DNA from: an uncultured Eubacteriales bacterium
Lineage (GTDB): Bacteria > Bacillota > Clostridia > Oscillospirales > CAG-272
Direction of reading: 5' to 3'
NCBI GenBank assembly: GCA_934500855.1
Contig: CAKSUH010000090.1
Span: forward strand, 1 to 6,668
DNA length: 6,668 nucleotides
Shown here: positions 5,290 to 6,668 of the stretch, piece by piece
Layout of the letters: the number at the start of each line of letters is the position of its first letter
Position numbering within the stretch: the stretch's first letter is position 1
Notes under the pieces: model-generated
Databases searched by the model: none
The model's input: only the letters and a program-made list of their open reading frames with translations
What the model was told of the DNA's origin: nothing
Program-made: the position numbers and the translations under genes

Positions 5290-6668
5290 AGCCAAAAAGA
5301 CTTCTCCCGCTCCTGCTGATTCTCTGCCTGCTGTTTGCGTCCTGCGGCAAGCCCGCGCAGGGTACCGAAACCGGAACGGTCGCAACGCGCGGGAGCGAGG
5401 AGGAACCCTATCCCATCGACTTCGGCGGCAGGCGCTACCCCGACTACAGCTTTGACATCCTGCGGTACGATACCGAAACCGACCGCGGCTGGAGCGGAAT
5501 CCCGAACGACATTTATGTGGAAAGTGCGGGAGCGGATGTTCTGGAGCAGGCAGTCTATTCCAGAAACGAACAGCTCCGGACATTGCTTGGCGCAAATGTG
5601 ACCATGAAGCTGTGGGGCAAAGGGCTTTCGACCCATCTGCGGCAGAAGCTGAACGACGGAAGCAAACCCTATGACGCAGTGGTACAGGTCACAACCTACC
5701 TTTATCAGCTCTTCAATCTCGGGCTGATCCGCGACATGGACAGCCTCGGATTTGACACCTCCTATGACTGGTGGGATCAGAACGCGATTGACGCCTTTAC
5801 GATTGAAGGAAAGATGTTCGGCGCGGTTTCGGACATGACTTACATCGACAAGCTCTCCACAATCGGCGTGTTCTTCCGCCCCGAGGTAATCCGCAATCTG
5901 GGACTGGACGATCCGTTTGAGCTGGCGGAACAGGGAACCTGGACCTACAGCGCGCTTTATTCCTCGGCAAAGACCGCAACCGACAACCTTGACGGGCTGG
6001 TCGGCATCTCCTGCCAGAACGACGCGCCCTACTTCTTCCTGCATGCCGCCAACCTGAAGGTTGCGGAAAAGCAGGACGGCAAAATCATCAGCAACATCAG
6101 CGGCGAGCGCTCCGTTACGCTTTTGCAAAACATCTACACGCTGATGAGCAGCGAAGTGTTCTTCAACCGTCAGACCGAGGGGCTGGATGTCAGAGAAACC
6201 GTTCGGAGATTCGCGCAGGACGGGCTGAATCTCTATCTGGTCCGTCCGCTTCAGTCCTACTACAACATCAAGGATTACACCAACGATTACGGCATTCTGC
6301 CGATGCCGAAATACGATGACCTCGTGGACCGCTACTACTCCCCCGTCAACATCTACTCTGCGGGCGTCATCTGCATTCCGAAGAATGCGGAGAATCCCGA
6401 GCGGCTGAGCGATCTGCTGCAGGCAATGGCAATGCTTTCCAACCGATCCGTGATGCCCGCGTTCTACAACTCCGTGCTCGGCTCGCGCTTTGCGGGCGAC
6501 CCGCAGTCGGCACAGATGCTGAACCTGATCTTCCGAAACCGCGTTTATGACATCGGCATGATCTGGAACTTCGGCAAGATCCGCGACATTCTGGAAGACG
6601 GCGACGGCCCGGTCTATGCGCCGGAAACGCCGGTTTCGATGAACTTCTGGGGCTTTACGCCGTGGCTC
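5286..6668 (+). CDS. ABC-type extracellular solute-binding lipoprotein (3' end outside the window)
   Basis: The frame is open from the ATG at 5286 to the window edge, giving 461 residues with no stop. Residues 1-20 are a lipoprotein signal (MKPKRLL, hydrophobic core, LLFASC) with Cys20 as the lipidation site, followed by a short Thr/Glu/Ser-rich spacer. The mature part has features common in clostridial extracellular solute-binding proteins: an early segment with QLRTLLGANV, a middle YDAVVQ strand, aromatic-rich regions (YDWWDQ), and the characteristic YGILPMPKYDD block (about 336-346) with YYSPVN shortly after. The family binds sugars or other small solutes outside the cell for an ABC importer; the ligand cannot be read here. 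AGGAGG (5273-5278) lies 7 nt before the ATG, and the start overlaps the previous stop (ATGA). The permeases would be expected to the right of the window. Most of the protein is present. Confidence 0.87.
   Translation, partial: MKPKRLLPLLLILCLLFASCGKPAQGTETGTVATRGSEEEPYPIDFGGRRYPDYSFDILRYDTETDRGWSGIPNDIYVESAGADVLEQAVYSRNEQLRTLLGANVTMKLWGKGLSTHLRQKLNDGSKPYDAVVQVTTYLYQLFNLGLIRDMDSLGFDTSYDWWDQNAIDAFTIEGKMFGAVSDMTYIDKLSTIGVFFRPEVIRNLGLDDPFELAEQGTWTYSALYSSAKTATDNLDGLVGISCQNDAPYFFLHAANLKVAEKQDGKIISNISGERSVTLLQNIYTLMSSEVFFNRQTEGLDVRETVRRFAQDGLNLYLVRPLQSYYNIKDYTNDYGILPMPKYDDLVDRYYSPVNIYSAGVICIPKNAENPERLSDLLQAMAMLSNRSVMPAFYNSVLGSRFAGDPQSAQMLNLIFRNRVYDIGMIWNFGKIRDILEDGDGPVYAPETPVSMNFWGFTPWL

Noticed and set aside
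4438..5595. Long minus-strand frame (385 codons) opposite the second EEP gene and the start of the binding protein
   Set aside because: It crosses the boundary between two well-supported plus-strand genes and shares words with the other antisense frame only because the sense genes are paralogues.
5217..6128. Minus-strand frame (303 codons) opposite the solute-binding protein
   Set aside because: It has no domain or strong ribosome binding site, and the sense strand encodes a clear lipoprotein.

Overview
The window looks like chromosome from a GC-rich Gram-positive anaerobe, most likely an uncultured gut member of the Clostridia (Oscillospiraceae or a relative). This is inferred from strong AGGAGG-type ribosome binding sites, Gram-positive style lipoprotein signal peptides (LLFASCGK), a clostridial-type solute-binding lipoprotein, and a VTC + DUF4956 gene pair. 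No rRNA, tRNA, CRISPR array, transposase or phage gene is visible.

Left half, minus strand. A tightly overlapping three-gene operon reads leftward from 2031 to 133: a 178-residue membrane protein with two hydrophobic helices joined by a Gly/Asp/Asn/Pro-rich linker, a VTC-domain (polyphosphate-polymerase-like) protein, and a DUF4956 integral membrane protein. The genes overlap by 37 and 8 nt, so they are probably translated together. Residues of a 14-bp tandem repeat lie in the leader of the first gene. The 132 bases left of the operon hold no confident gene, but they contain a small inverted repeat and may belong to a dispersed repeat. Upstream of the operon, on the same strand, is an AraC-type regulator (2203-2991, TTG start) that ends in a strong hairpin terminator.

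Centre. A 178-bp divergent control region separates the araC-like gene from a rightward operon. It contains a textbook sigma-A promoter (TTGACA, 17 bp, TATAAT) facing the regulator, a weaker candidate promoter facing the operon, and an 11-bp palindrome just downstream of both predicted start points.

Right half, plus strand. Three genes are packed with 17-nt and -4-nt spacing: an exported endonuclease/exonuclease/phosphatase (EEP) family lipoprotein with an extra N-terminal domain, a shorter EEP paralogue with no signal peptide, and an ABC-type extracellular solute-binding lipoprotein that runs off the right edge. The layout suggests an AraC-controlled uptake and catabolic locus. In that model an outside EEP enzyme cleaves a phosphodiester or phosphomonoester substrate, the binding protein captures a product, and the cytoplasmic EEP twin continues processing. 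The substrate cannot be read from the sequence, and the permease genes expected to complete the transporter would lie beyond the window.
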